DNA from: Spirometra erinaceieuropaei
Taxonomy: Eukaryota > Platyhelminthes > Cestoda > Diphyllobothriidea > Diphyllobothriidae
Assembly (NCBI GenBank): GCA_902702965.1
Contig: CACRXP010000139.1
Location: 1,159,806 to 1,223,805, forward strand
Reading direction: 5' to 3'
DNA length: 64,000 nt
The first letter of the stretch is position 1. Each line of letters begins with the position of its first letter. The position numbers were made by a program, and so were the translations under genes. Shown in pieces: positions 38,320 through 49,299 of the stretch. The notes under the pieces are model-generated. The model ran no database searches, was not told the origin of the DNA, and saw only the letters and a program-made list of their open reading frames with translations.

Positions 38320-38785
38320 ATAACCAAATAGCAACACCACCGATGATAAGACATTATTTGCCATATATTAAGAAAGTCTCAAAAGCGACCGAACGCATTG
38401 CAACGGAATTTGGTGTTGGAATTGCACACCGGCCCAAGGCCGCCACGCGCGAAGGGCTCCTGAAAATTAAAAACAGCTTAAATCCCGAGGAGCAGTTTGA
38501 GGTAGTTTATTGCCTCCCAGGCTGAAACTGTCCTTGTAACTACTGACTGAACGCACGCTCAGGTCGCGCGAACATGAACATAGGCTGACAGTGCGACGTG
38601 GCGACAAAGTATCGCAAATGACCGCCTACACCTACAAAGCGAGTCACAAGTTAAACTTGGCAGTCACCAAGATAATCACCCATTCCGGAAAAAAACAGCC
38701 CAAAAATAGTTTGAGACCTGGGCCTCGAATGAGAAATCATTCGATTGATGTATCGATTTGGAGCCGTTGTACAGAGCCGTGAACA
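38320..38785 (+). pseudogene. Penelope-like element relic, second family
   Basis: The frame 38310-38525 gives HYLPYIKKVSKATERI, then FGVGIAHRPKAATR and QFEVVYCLPG, the PLE linker running into the start of the GIY-YIG domain. After a stop and a frame change at about 38527-38546, the domain resumes as EHRLTVRRGDKVSQMTAYTY and LNLAVTKIITHSGKK (through 38782). Compared with the 27-kb copy it has a different linker and a 'RRGD' signature, so it comes from another PLE lineage. The Cys pair and the YIG-like strand are destroyed. Confidence 0.7.
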
Positions 38786-39348
38786 GTCACCCCCAGTCCT
38801 ACTTCATTTTACGATGACTGGCTAGAACTTTCTACGACCCTCGCTTGTTCTGTTGTTGCCACCATCTATGACGATGGATTCCTGCGTCGGGTTCGAAAGG
38901 TAAAAACAATAAGAGAATTACCCTGGTGCTCACCAGCGTTTTTTTACTCTTACCTGCAACTGGAACTCGAGTATTCATCTCCACTGTGAAGAATGTAAAT
39001 GATGTCTTATTTGGAATTAATGCATATGATTATCTTATTTAGAACTGAATAAACACAGACTTAATATATTTGACTAAGTTTCTGAGTCGAATTGTTCATT
39101 CGTCCCCCTTTGTAACTGCTAACAATGTCACAACAGTTCCCCCTTACAACTTGCTATATGCTCAGGTGGCGGTTAGCAAATAAACGGCCACTCTTATTAT
39201 TCTTTCGTCAAATTACTTTTGCCAAAGATGTCAATGCTGTTTCTATCCGGTGCGATCAGAGCTAAGGGTTTGATCAAAATTGCAAACCTATGTGATGATG
39301 TGATTATTCCTTTCCTTTCCCGTTTGTAAAAAAAACCAGTTCACTTTC

Positions 39349-39812
39349 TCAACAGCGGGCATCAAGAGGAACAGAAAAGTGCCTCTTGAATGTTCTATTC
39401 ATGAAATTCACTCCTAAATAAGGTACCGTCGACAATCTGCTTTTAAGATGGCTGAAAATATAGCCTGCAGGATTAGAAGGACGATCGGTCGCAGCTTCAG
39501 CCACAAAGGTGGGCTGCAATCCATAAGGCCCCATGTAGCGTGTTCATGCAGTCCACTAGCGACGAGGGTGGTAAAGAGCCTGTGCAGAGCATTTGGCAAC
39601 CGTCTACGAATAACGCTGGAAGTTCGTTGGACTTTGGGGACATATTGAAGGTCATGAATTTGTCCTTTCCATTCGCATTGGCTGCACATGCCCACGCGTC
39701 AGTTCTAAATAATCGCATTTGTTTCGGGTTTATTTGCGCGAACTATGGTTTGGAAGCCTACGCTGTCGGAAGCAGGGAACCATCACTGAGACTTCATTTG
39801 TTTTGCTGCTGA
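39349..39812. other. Block with several overlapping open frames, unidentified
   Basis: GC content rises and five frames on both strands stay open for 61-93 codons. The - strand reading (SNELPALFVDGCQMLC; LHRLFTTLVASGLHEHATWG) is the most protein-like, but I cannot name a family. It could be a retroelement fragment. It is not used in either gene model. Confidence 0.2.
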
Positions 39813-40920
39813 TCTTCTTACGGCATTGTTCGGGGTTTCTGAGTATTTATCAGAGCAGACAGTCCCCTCAAACTACGAGCACCTGGTAAGGGTGCATGTT
39901 TAAAATTCGCAGAAGCAGAAAAAGACTGAGTAAAACAAAATACTTGCAACACTTGCATTAGAAAAGGTCGTCTGTGCGTTTTAAAAAGATGCATTCTATG
40001 GTTTATCCCGGCCGCTCGCTTTAATATTTTATTCAGGAAAAGTATGGTGTTATATCTTGAGAAGGGGTTTGTGTTACATGCGAAAATGAAATAACACGGT
40101 ATAAGTGTATAAAGTCAAAAGACATCCCTCCAAACAGATTTTTTAACCTGGCTTCACGCAGCTATGGAACCCGACTCAGAACTGTGACGTTTACATTTAC
40201 GATTATGTTGCTGAGTGTGCAAGATTCAAATTGTCAGGTCGTCTCTGAGAAAGGGCTAAATCGTTTGTCCAATTGGTTGCCCACTTTAAATTACTGATAC
40301 GCATTTGAATTCCCGAGTAAAGTCCTATAAATTTCCGGTTTATCGCTGCGTAAAGGTATAATTAACATAGCTGAAATGTAAATCATGCTGATATGATGAC
40401 ATCGTGGTTCAGACTTATTATGGGAAAACTCAAAAACATTCTGTCCTCAAGGGCAGTTGTCCTTCTTCTCAGACCTCAGTTACACCTTAGTTCTGTGAGA
40501 TAGCGGGACTTAACTACGTTAAATCCCTCGCTTAATTCCACCCTTAAATAAAGACTTTATGCCCCGAGAAGCGAAAATAGTCCCCTATCGCCAACAGTTT
40601 TTAGGCAAGATTATCATTAGCACTCCTGCATCTCGGTTTCTGCGGCCTGCTGATGTAACCAAACGGAGTTTTTGTTTGAGACTTTTATCCGCTTTTCAAA
40701 ACCAGCAACGCTGCGCCCACACAGAGGTCATAAAACGTCCCCTTTTGTGCTTTCTGCAGTCTTCTACCTGTTTAATTATAGAGGAAATCGATATTCATCA
40801 GCGTATCTCCCACACCCTCTCTTCTACTACCGACAAGTCTTATTTGTCTTCATTTGAGTGCATACTCTGCAGCGGTTTTCAGCCTTTGACCAAAGTCTTA
40901 CTTTAATTCTTTGGGGCGGG

Positions 40921-42044
40921 ATGAACTCCTCAGCTCGTTATCCATTGGACCAGACACAGGAGTTTTGTTCGTCCTTTCCCCCCGTCGCTTTTGAGAACTT
41001 ACAGGTGCGGTTTCAACAGCGTGGATTACAAACTTGCAGTCTCTGGTGTGTCTTTTTTGATTTTGCATTGACTCTTGATATATCCCCAAAAGGTGGAACT
41101 GTGTCTGAAGGCTGAAAATTCGGGTGTTTATGCGGTGGACGCGCCACTTCACCCTTTTGTTAGTCGTGTGCATTTGGGGAGCTGTTTAAAACGTCCTTTG
41201 TTGTTTGATCAGGCCTGATATAGGGAGATAGAAGATGGTTTTCAAAATAGTCGCAGCCAATAAGAGGCAGCTTTGCAACTTCATTGCACAAAACTTTGAC
41301 ACAGGCACATCATTAACAGGGAGTTGCATTGCATCTAGATGCTCGAATTCTCCCCGGACGAAAGATGAGCGGCTTGGGAAGTTTCGGTCATTTTAGATAT
41401 TCCTGTGTAGTCACAATTAAAGCCTCTAAGCTCGGACAAAATTCTCTAGGCAAACAAATAAACAGTTTGATTCCGTTCTGTATAACAATTTTTATCTTGT
41501 ATAAGGCTCTGTAAAAACTTGGTCGTTCGGTATTCGATTAGAGCCACAGAGGGAATGAGGAGATTAGGGAGTCCTGCTTGTTTGTAGGGCAGTTTGATTT
41601 TTCTTCTTCTATCATTGCTTAAGGAATAATAAAATTGAGGTCTACTTGCAGGAAAATTGCTTGATGTTTGTGTCTTCTTTTGTACTGAATACCTTAAACT
41701 CCCCTATAACTCGTCGTTGGGGTAGTACAGCAATAAGTGAGAGTGAAGTGGAGCACGAGGTAGAATGGGCAGAACATGCAGTGGGTTGAGATACTCGAGA
41801 AATATTTTTGCAATATGCGGATGCAGGGTCGCAGCTACTGCCAGAGGTAAACAAGACTTATCTGATCAGGTCATTAGTGCGCAAGGTAATCAACTCAAAA
41901 ACAACAGGGGTGGATCATAACGTGCAGTACGGTGGAAACAGTGATTCCTTATAGCATTTTCGATTTTTCTCCGGCAAATCATGTGCAACAAAAAACACCC
42001 CACAAGCGCAAATGGATCCTGGATGAGGGCCAACCCTATTAGTC

Positions 42045-42128
<84 letters not shown>

Positions 42129-45100
42129 ATACTGCCCCCTGCTTACACTCAGCTAGTCTCATTCCAGACTTTAAATTTGTAAATTCATAAACAACCGACA
42201 CGCCGATTTAATGGACATGTCAAACTGAAAAGAGTCACAGTTAACAGAATTCGTGACATCAAAGGGTTGGAAAGGAGTTCGTTCGAGTTGCCGCTGCTGT
42301 TTCTCCTGACCCAGTAGTGAGGCCACTCTTTGAGTAAATTTTTCGTCTGTGATTCGTATCTTTAGGGGTAAATTTTTTGATATATGCATATTCCGAAGGA
42401 ACAAACGGTCATAAGTCGTAAAACCGGCAAAAATCTGGATCTTAACGGACTCCAAGCAAAAAATTTATAAATGTGCACACTGGACACGTGTGCAGAGTGC
42501 AGAGTATCAGTTTAAATGTTTAACTTCCCTCCAAGAAAATGATTTTTTGAAAAGATCATCATAGAAAAACGGCTCATATTAATCGTTTTTAAGTGCCAAT
42601 TGCGCTTCTTACAAATCCAATAGACTATTTCATGCCGTTTCAAAGGCCATATAATTAGATGTTTATTTTAAAGCAGCAATTACGTAAATTTGTTAATCTT
42701 CGTGGGAGCATGAAACTCACCCACGCCTCTTAATTTCTATTCCTGGAGTAGTTTTTCAGCAAAAGTTTCCCTGTTAAGAAACGTACGAATGCAATTGAAA
42801 TTATTTGTTCGAGAGTAGTCATTTTGAACTACTAATGCTACGTTAAGACAGTGTTTTCTTCTTTTCTTACAAAGCCTCACTGCAAATTACATCTTTGGGG
42901 CGAAACGCTACAATGACGCTGCCCGTTGAGCTCACCTCGGAGGGATCATCTAGTGCACCTTAATTAAGTGTTTGTCCCCGATAATTTTACTTCTTCTTCA
43001 ATCAGAGGCTGATAAAAGTTTATTAGCTCTTTCTCGCTGGTCTCTCCTTATCAACCTTTCAAACGCTTATTTGGACTTTTAACTCTCGACATGATAACAA
43101 TCTACCAACTCCACCTGAACACTTAGAATCCCGCCTTGCTGATCTTAAATGCAGACTCAGACCGAGCCCGGAATTTCCAGTCACCCCCCGTCATGAGGAG
43201 GAGTCTGCATCTCCTCCTATCTAGAACCAAACTATTGCAAAAGACACATTCCCAGATCCCTTGGCAAATTTTCACTCGATGCATTCCTGTAATTGTCGGC
43301 GAGGTAACGTAAATTTTTGTTGTATATGCCAACACTCCAAAGTAAGTCGGTTAGTACTAGGACAGTGGTCAGTCTACTTGCATATTTTGAACCAGAGTTC
43401 GTCACTGAGGGTCTTGAGTGTCTTACGGCTGGTTTAAGGCCAATAGGCACTGCTGTGATGTCAAATCTAAAACAGAGTCTACAGCAAACACGTATTTTAG
43501 ACAAGGTCCTGTTTGGTCGCCATGTTAAATAGGGGATATGGTATGGTATTCTGCTTTACGTGCTTACGGTGTTTTGAAAATTGCAGTCATGAGAACCTTC
43601 CGTTCTAAAGACGTAGGTAGCCTTTTCCCGTATGAGCATGTGAAAGTACAGGAGCCGGTTAAGTGTGGAAGAGGAAGGAATGCTGTGGTGGACAGCACGT
43701 GTTACGGCGAACTCTCTGGTCAACCTGCTCATTTTAGCCCTCTGGCAAGTGGTTTTAGTTAAAAAAAAAGGGTGGAGCTTATTTACGCTGTCTTTCTTAA
43801 ATCCTCTTACGTCGAAAATGCTTGTCGCCTACAGGCGTAGTCTACTTCACTAATAGAAGCGAAGAGACGAGTCCCAGGAAGTATTCCTGGAGAAGGAGAC
43901 ACGATCGAAGGAATAAGAGCTTTATTAGCCTGACGCTTCGGATTCAGCTGTCCATGCCCATCCAGAACCACACCTCGTTCCATCTTTCGACCTTTCATCG
44001 TTCTCGGTTTATTGTCTGTCCGGTGACTTGATAGTAGACACGATCACGTAGTTGTTCTCTGACGGTAGTACGCATCAGACCCAGCTGTTACGATTACGGT
44101 CCAGTAATTAACAGGTATTGAATTGCCCATGGCTATGCCACGCTCCTGACCCCCCTGTACCCCGCTCGTTGGCATTGTCTCCCACATCTGCTGACACTCC
44201 CTGCCTACCGAGGCGTTTTTAATTCCGTAAATGCAACAACACACATGCGAGTTGTTCAGATGGCGAGTAAATAATATGGCACATCCCGCCCTTTGGTGTA
44301 GGCGAGGGTTTTCACTTAATCGTAATACTTCTAATCGATAACAGTCATACATGAAATATAGCATACTTATGATAGTGACCTCTTCGTGCAGCAGAGGACG
44401 CCAGTGACACGTAGAGTGCATGAGATCAACACAAACTTTGTCCCACCAACTGCAGGTAGCGCTTATTTTATCGCTTCTGAACTACTCCAAAGTCCAGATA
44501 TCTCAATTTGAAAGTTTAATAATGGTCATGTTCTCTTGCGGAGAAGGTGAAAACACAGGCGAAGTGTGCTCCTAGTTTATGAAGTCAAAAATTTCCAAAG
44601 GTAATTCGCAAGTAATTTTGGCACTATATGTTCAAACCTATGCCTTGATTCTGGTCGAAACAGATTGCGATTCCATAGTGTGTTGTTTAGTTGACTGAAA
44701 TCACCTTCACTGTATTCTCTCTGCAAGCAACCGATTTGTAGCAGCGACAAGCCTTTAATACTAGTATCCTATCTATTTATGTGCAGTTTATTTTGGCTAC
44801 TCCTTCCGCATTGACGCCGAACGTTTGGGTTCGTGTCTTCTTGTTTCCCATTTTAAATATTTTGATGACGTCCTTCAAACAGGTCCAATCGCTCTTGTAG
44901 TTCGACCTGTTACTAGTCGACGTATATTTTTTTAATTCGATAGCTACTTTCTTCGCCTACCCAAAAATTAGTGCCTAACTGCTGAATCCCTATTTGTTTC
45001 AAAGGGGCAGTTTGCCAGTTTTGTTTTCATTCAAACGATTGGCAGATTTATTCAAACAGATCGATGACGTTCATTCCAGTTCACCAATGAACTCAAAATT

Positions 45101-46440
45101 CAGGTGTGTTTTGGCAGATCGCAAATAAATCCTTTTGATTCCACTTCTGGGTCAAAGTGAATTACCTGAAATCTATCAAAAGACCTCTGGATTACGCGAG
45201 CCTAGTAGTCGTCTGTTGGATTCTGGATGTATTACTTAAGAAATCCTGTTTGGGCTGTCAGCTTGCTGTATCAGATTTGGTGGATTTCAGATTTTGCAGT
45301 GGGTTGGCGGGTTAACTTGACCCAAATGTAATTAAACTCACGTCGTCCGGTGGGGTCTAATAGCTCAGATGGTTAGAGCGTTGGCTGCACTAAAGCCTCG
45401 CCTTGCTGTCTTAGGTTCGAATCCCACAGGAACATCGAGTTTTTCCCAGCTGGGTCAAAGTGAACTCAAAATTAACAATAATTATCGCTCTTCATCTGCA
45501 TTACGTGCACGCTCTGTGCCGTCTACTCCTGTTGTCGCTGTCCCAGTATCCAGTCTCTTCTATTAGATAACGCCTCAGTACCATCATCGGCGTCTATCTG
45601 GCGCGCCCACTTGTCCCCTCGAGCTGTGGCACTCATTATAGGCTTGTTCAGATTACCCGACTAAACTTATGACGAGCAGACCGTCTGTGGAATGTGTGGA
45701 CTAGTCCCTCAGCCCTGTCTAACTGAATCCTAATCGCGGACATTGACTGATCGAATGAGATTGGACGCCACCGAAATAAAAGGTTTGAATTAGCGGCAAG
45801 ACATGTGGTTGGTTTCTCAATACTTTATGTGAATCCCTGATTGGCTGTGGACCCGGTTAATCGGGGTCCTCCATCACCTGATGTTCAACTTAAATTAACC
45901 TTATAAGGAGTTTGGAGAACACTGTCAAGCAAACTGTTGGACTTATGTGGAGAACCACTCGGAGCGCTGAAAGATCTCTATCGTAAGACAGAACTATGTA
46001 TAGATACTTATTTTCGCACTGTTTTCTAGGGCATGCAAGACATTGACGCCTCCAAAAAACGACATCAGGATATTTTCGCTTGCCAGTTAAAAGACTTGCT
46101 TCCGACAGGTTACGGCAGCAAGCTAAGGCGGAATCTTCAGTCTCCTCCAAGGAAAGTGACCAACGGAATATGCATTTTGAGCCAAAACACTAGCATTAGA
46201 GGGTTTCTTTCTTACTGAGTGTGGCATAACCACTCACAATGAAATTCTCTAGCTGCTTTTTATAAAACCTCGACTCTTCCCTGAACCTACCCAAAGGGAT
46301 TACCGCCAGGGACAGTTGCTTCAACCGCCTTAAAAGCATCATCCGATACTCAGAAAGCCGAAATTCACTCGAGCTGTCAAATTTTACCTCCAGCCCAATC
46401 TCAGTCGTCTTCAGAGAAACTGATATGCCGAAGGGATTGA
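40921..46440 (+). CDS. FANCD2-like protein, C-terminal half (multi-exon, tentative)
   Basis: Short exons chain in phase on the + strand: 40921-41004, 41652-41780, 41827-41846, 42875-42924, 43006-43308, 43343-about 43515, about 43664-43748, 45908-45983, about 46039-46155 and 46297-46440 (stop TGA at 46438). Micro-introns include 41781-41826 (46 nt) and 43309-43342 (34 nt). Identity is by eye. VEEEGMLWW...SLVNLLILA (43665-43740) resembles the EEKLLYW...ILINLI segment of FANCD2, and VVSLLAYFEPEFVTEGLECL (43373-43432) resembles its late helical repeats. FANCD2 is the DNA clamp subunit of the Fanconi crosslink-repair complex in the nucleus. The monoubiquitination region would lie upstream and was not found. 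The 43.0-kb exon needs two homopolymer corrections (T4 to T3, C6 to C5). Junctions after 43515 and between 43748 and 45908 are unresolved. Confidence 0.4.
42041..42128. repeat. (TAG)n microsatellite, about 28 units
   Basis: Near-perfect TAG/GTA repeat with one early interruption (AGTCGTAG). It lies in an intron of the FANCD2-like gene model. Flanks (CCTATTAGTCG, AATACTGCCCCCTGC) do not repeat elsewhere in the window. It is fully open as poly-Ser or poly-Leu in chance frames, which explains the 69- and 103-codon ORFs there. Confidence 0.95.
43006..43308 (+). CDS. Exon of the FANCD2-like gene with two frame breaks
   Basis: The acceptor CTTCTTCAATCAG/AG is strong. The reading starts ADKSLLALSRWSLLINLSNA, hits a stop after YLDF at a TTTT run (43096-43099), and resumes one base later as NSRHDNNLPTPPEHLESRL. 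It shifts again at the CCCCCC run (43186-43191) into MRRSLHLLLSRTKLLQ and IPWQIFTRCIPVIVGEVT, then ends at the donor AC/GTAAAT. Each break is repaired by losing one base of a homopolymer. If the breaks are real, the gene is a pseudogene; I favour a sequencing or assembly artefact. Confidence 0.45.
43855..43960 (+). other. PLE-like terminal sequence with hammerhead-like hairpin
   Basis: GACGAGTCCCAGGA-AGTAT-TCCTGG (43869-43893) forms a perfect 6-bp hairpin flanked by GACGAG and a GGAGAC, in the arrangement of a hammerhead ribozyme (CUGANGA, stem II, GAAAC) but with both core boxes altered. It is followed by ATAAGAGCTTTATTAGCCTGACGCTTCGGA, which I associate from memory with flatworm PLE ends. 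It lies in an intron of the FANCD2-like model. Cleavage activity is unlikely with these core changes. Confidence 0.3.
45110..45352 (+). repeat. SINE family A tail unit
   Basis: CTGGGTCAAAGTGAATTACCTGAAATC, ACCTCTGGATTACG(C)GAGCCTAGTAGTC, GGATTCTGGATG, CTGTTTGGGCTGTCAG and TGACCCAAATGTAATTAAACTCACGTCGTC align with 49095-49295. In both places it lies 5' of a tRNA-like head, while the head itself ends in the sequence that starts the tail. Confidence 0.8.
45354..45436 (+). repeat. tRNA-derived SINE (family A), copy 2
   Basis: GTCTAATAGCTCAGATGGTTAGAGCG, then GGTTCGAATCCCAC (B box at 45414-45424) and the following CATCGAGTTTTTC. It lies within the long gap between exons of the FANCD2-like model. 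The acceptor arm is damaged (GGGTCTA against AGGAACA), so a functional tRNA is excluded. Confidence 0.8.
45908..45983 (+). CDS. Exon, late FANCD2-like region
   Basis: Reads VWRTLSSKLLDLCGEPLGAL, then KDLY, in a frame that ends at a good donor TATC/GTAAGA (45983/45984). The acceptor is probably TTATAAG/GA at 45906-45907. Joined through an intron of 57 nt to about 46041, it continues IDASKKRHQDIFACQLKDLL and GSKLRRNLQSPPRK up to 46155/GTGACC. If the nearer TTTTCTAG acceptor is used instead the frame stops, so the downstream AG is preferred. The following exon (46297 on) is Ser/Gln/Pro-rich and disordered. Confidence 0.4.
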
Positions 46441-46490
46441 CCAGACGCTAGATAAGTACACAGAGACCAGAACAACATCAAATAGCACTA

Positions 46491-47118
46491 ACGTTTGTTT
46501 TCATATTGACTACAACAAAAAGTTGGTCTGAGGAAGTGCCTTTCCCTCCAGCAACCCTCACGCAGACAGTGGACAGGCCGCTTTCCCCGTTGTTTCCTAC
46601 TTCTCACCTACATCTGCTGACCTTCGATCCACCTGAAAGCCCCGTCCCCTCTCCCTTCTGTGACAGTTTAAAGATAAACTTGAGCACTCAGGCTCTGAAG
46701 TGATATCACGGGGTGAGGGCAACGTAAAGGCACTGTTCGCCTCAGATGAATGGCACTATTTCTCACTGTCTTGTAACCGCGAGTATTCCTAACCCACTCT
46801 TTCAGCACCTATTCCCTGAACCATGTCGTTGATCGATTTTCGCGACAGCGTGAATTTTACGCTCAACTGCACCCAGCAAAATGGGCGTTTCAACACAGGA
46901 TCCACGCCCTGCTCGAGGGCGGAACCGAGTCTATCCTACGCTTGCTTTCCAGCGAATTTGCGAAAAGAGGCGACAGTCCAACTTGGGGTAGGTTATGGGC
47001 ATTTCTCTTTTCGCGTATATAAGAGGGGATTTTGCTGATCGGCAGTACATTACAATCTTGCGGAGGGAAATAGCCGTCCCTCGAAATCGACTGCCAGGAG
47101 GAAGCATGCAGTAGTTCG
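46491..47118 (+). CDS. Codanin-1-like exons (tentative)
   Basis: Three exons connect in phase. The first ends at 46699 (Pro/Ser-rich: EEVPFPPATLTQTVDRPLSP). The second, 46806-46987, has the best splice site here (CCCACTCTTTCAG/C) and encodes SLNHVVDRFSRQREFYAQLH, KWAFQHRIHALLEG and SILRLLSSEFAKRGDSPTWG. The third, 47026-47116, reads DFADRQYITILRREIAVPRN and ends at a TAG or an unseen donor. The intron 46988-47025 is 38 nt. The 'F-x-(K/R)QR-(D/E)-x-FY...W-x-F...RI' pattern and the later L-R-L...SP recall codanin-1, the large protein that with CDIN1 binds the histone chaperone ASF1. This is a memory match of about 60 residues only. The exons could also be the end of the upstream gene. Confidence 0.35.
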
Positions 47119-47734
47119 AATATAAAAAGCTGCAATTCCTAGGGCTTACGCGAACACGACCCTCAGTCTTGTTTATTTCTTAGGTCCATAACGGTGTTGC
47201 GTGCATGACTCTCGAGAAGAGCACTGAACCTTTTTTCTCTAATATGCCAGATTGGAAAACTCTCAGATAAGGGTTTGCGCCTATACGCAAATGAAACAGT
47301 TAAAATCTCCCTTAAGCTGCAGCCTCATTTTAAACAGGAATAGTCTGAGGTACAAAATGCTTATTTTGAAGATGTCAAAGTATCCGGAAAAGAAATTATA
47401 AGAAACTAACTTGTGGCCACGATTTCCTAGGGAATTTTCGACTTTGTTAGTGTAAAGTCTGTCTAAAATTATGAGTCCAGTTCATTTTCCATCAAATTCT
47501 CGGCGACATCTGGTTGGTCAATCCGTTTTTTGTATGAGAGAGTAAAATTTGACAACCCTCAATGTAAGCAAGGCTTTGTTGCAAAACGGGTCAATATCAG
47601 GATATAAGAATGGACTAAAGTTGGTTTCTCTGAAATTTCAAAGCCCCTCAGATTGTGCCACTGTTTGGATGTCAAAAAACGTAGTCGTTTTTTCGCGCTA
47701 CTAGTCAAACGTTCAAGACCCCTTTCAACTTAAC

Positions 47735-48350
47735 AATTTTCCGCCTTTTGTATAGCCTTCTTTAGTCCATTCACCCCAATACAAATGTATGGACAACGGT
47801 TCTCATAGATTCGCAGTTACACTAAGACGGGGGATCAAAGGCGGCCAGGAAACAACCTCAGGTTGCTTGACTCGTAGACACGTTCCAGTCCACTGGACCG
47901 TGCGTAAACTACAGGCTTCTTGCTGAAACACTACATGTCCACCGCTGTAGCAGGACATAGGAAGAGGTTTTATGAATGCATGACTGAGAATTTGCTTTCC
48001 TTGTAAAAACACCAATTCTAACCTTCCCAGACCTTCGAATGACCGTCTACTCCAGGAGTCGGGCCTTCCAGAGTTAAATTTCTTTTCATCAGAGAAGACA
48101 ACTTGCTGCCACTGTTCTATCCAGGAGACGCATTTTTAGCCCAACGCATCCGTTTTGCTTCGTTGTACCTTGGTCAAATGTGACATTTGTTGAGGCTTCC
48201 TGTAGGCCAGTTGTAACGAACACTTCACGATCACGTGAACTGCAGGCTGTGGAGGCTTCATCACTAAATCTCGCTCAACGCTACATGCGAGATTGCTTCT
48301 CGCATGTACTTTACACAGTACAGCTCCTTTTGCCTGCAAGATACACCTCC
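47735..48350 (-). pseudogene. Tc1/mariner-type transposase, broken
   Basis: The - strand contains IEQWQQVVFSDEKKFNSGRP (about 48070-48130), which holds the first catalytic Asp of DDE/D transposases. About 80 codons on comes HVVFQQEACSLRT (the second Asp changed to Glu in the QQDN motif), and then EVVSWPPLIPRLSVTANLWE (the SPDLNPIENLW block, third acidic residue lost). Upstream, HLTKVQRSKTDALG fits the end of the helix-turn-helix part. There are several stops and frameshifts. It probably inserted between the + strand genes and has been dead for a long time. Terminal inverted repeats were not identified. Confidence 0.75.
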
Positions 48351-48947
48351 TCTGCCATCCGGTTCGCTCACTCCTACATTACTTTTACTACCTGCGGTTC
48401 AGTTATTTACCGCGGTTTCGGATCTTTTCGGATGTCAACCGACTTACCTACTGATAAGACCCACTGCATGTAACGCCGAAATCCCACCCGCTCAAAATCC
48501 ATTGGATAAACTTTTCTTACCATTCATGAAGGGCACTAGCTGATCGCACTGCATCTGTTCTGGGAAAAAAGCGGTTTGTGATCGCTACCGATCGGGCTCT
48601 CGCCACTCGATATGGGAATGACGACAACCATTTCGACCTGAGCACGAGTCAAAATATGCATGTCACATTTTCAGTACCAGACGCAAAGAAACGTCAGCAC
48701 ATTAAGCGACCCTCTGATTGGATGACAGTTAGCTTTTTATTGGTCTCATCAACTTATGGTATATTAGCTCACTTCTTAATAAAACCCTGTTCACGCTAAA
48801 GGTGTCACTTTTTGTCTTTGTCATCTCTCTGTCTCTCTCATGCAAGATACTGAAACAGGCTTCTCGAAACTGACGAAGACAGGTGATCTCATAATAGTAA
48901 GACGGATTACAGGATAAATTTAAAAGGAAGCAACGGTCCATTTACGG

Positions 48948-49028
48948 TGCCTCGGTGGGATTCGAACCCACGACAGCAAGAGAAGAATTTAATACAGCCA
49001 ACGCTCTAACCATCTGAACTACGAGGCC
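48948..49028 (-). repeat. tRNA-derived SINE (family A), copy 3
   Basis: On the - strand: GGGCCTCGTAGTTCAGATGG, TTAGAGCGTTGGCTGTATTAAA, then GTGGGTTCGAATCCCACCGAGGCACC. The acceptor arm still pairs (GCCTCG/CGAGGC). This is the best-preserved head. The - strand tail remnant occupies 49029-49082 and meets a + strand unit at 49083. Confidence 0.85.
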
Positions 49029-49082
49029 CCATCGAACGACGCGAGTTTAATCACATTTGGGTCGAGTTTACCCGCCCAACTC

Positions 49083-49295
49083 GTATCGAGTTTTTCACAA
49101 TTGGGTCAGAGAGAATTATTTGAAATCTGATCAGCGACCTCTGAATTACGTGAACCTGGTAGTCATCTGGTGGATTCTAGATGCATTACTTAGGAAACGC
49201 TGTTTGGGCCGTTAGTTTACTGTATCAGATTTGGTGTATTTCCGACGTTACAGCAGATTGAACGGGTAACCTTGACCGAAATGTGAATAAATTGA
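49083..49295 (+). repeat. SINE family A tail unit, left part
   Basis: Begins CGAGTTTTTCACAATTGGGTCAG and follows the 45.11-kb unit to CTTGACCGAAATGTGAATAAA. It is interrupted there by the nested family B element and resumes at about 49712 with GTGATTAAAATTACGTC. Confidence 0.8.
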
Positions 49296-49299
49296 CTGT

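Noticed and set aside
41890..42201. 103-codon Leu-run and 69-codon Ser-run ORFs
   Set aside because: Translation of the (TAG)n microsatellite.
43127..43303. Splice acceptor CACTTAG/AATCCC opening a 59-codon exon
   Set aside because: No in-phase donor exists upstream. Two single-base homopolymer corrections give a longer continuous reading through the same DNA.
47016..47022. TATATAA as a core promoter
   Set aside because: It falls inside the 38-nt intron 46988-47025 of a phase-consistent exon pair, so a splice reading explains it better.
48948..49028. Functional tRNA gene
   Set aside because: Variable-region length, lack of a clean anticodon stem, shared SINE tail and multiple diverged copies indicate a SINE head.
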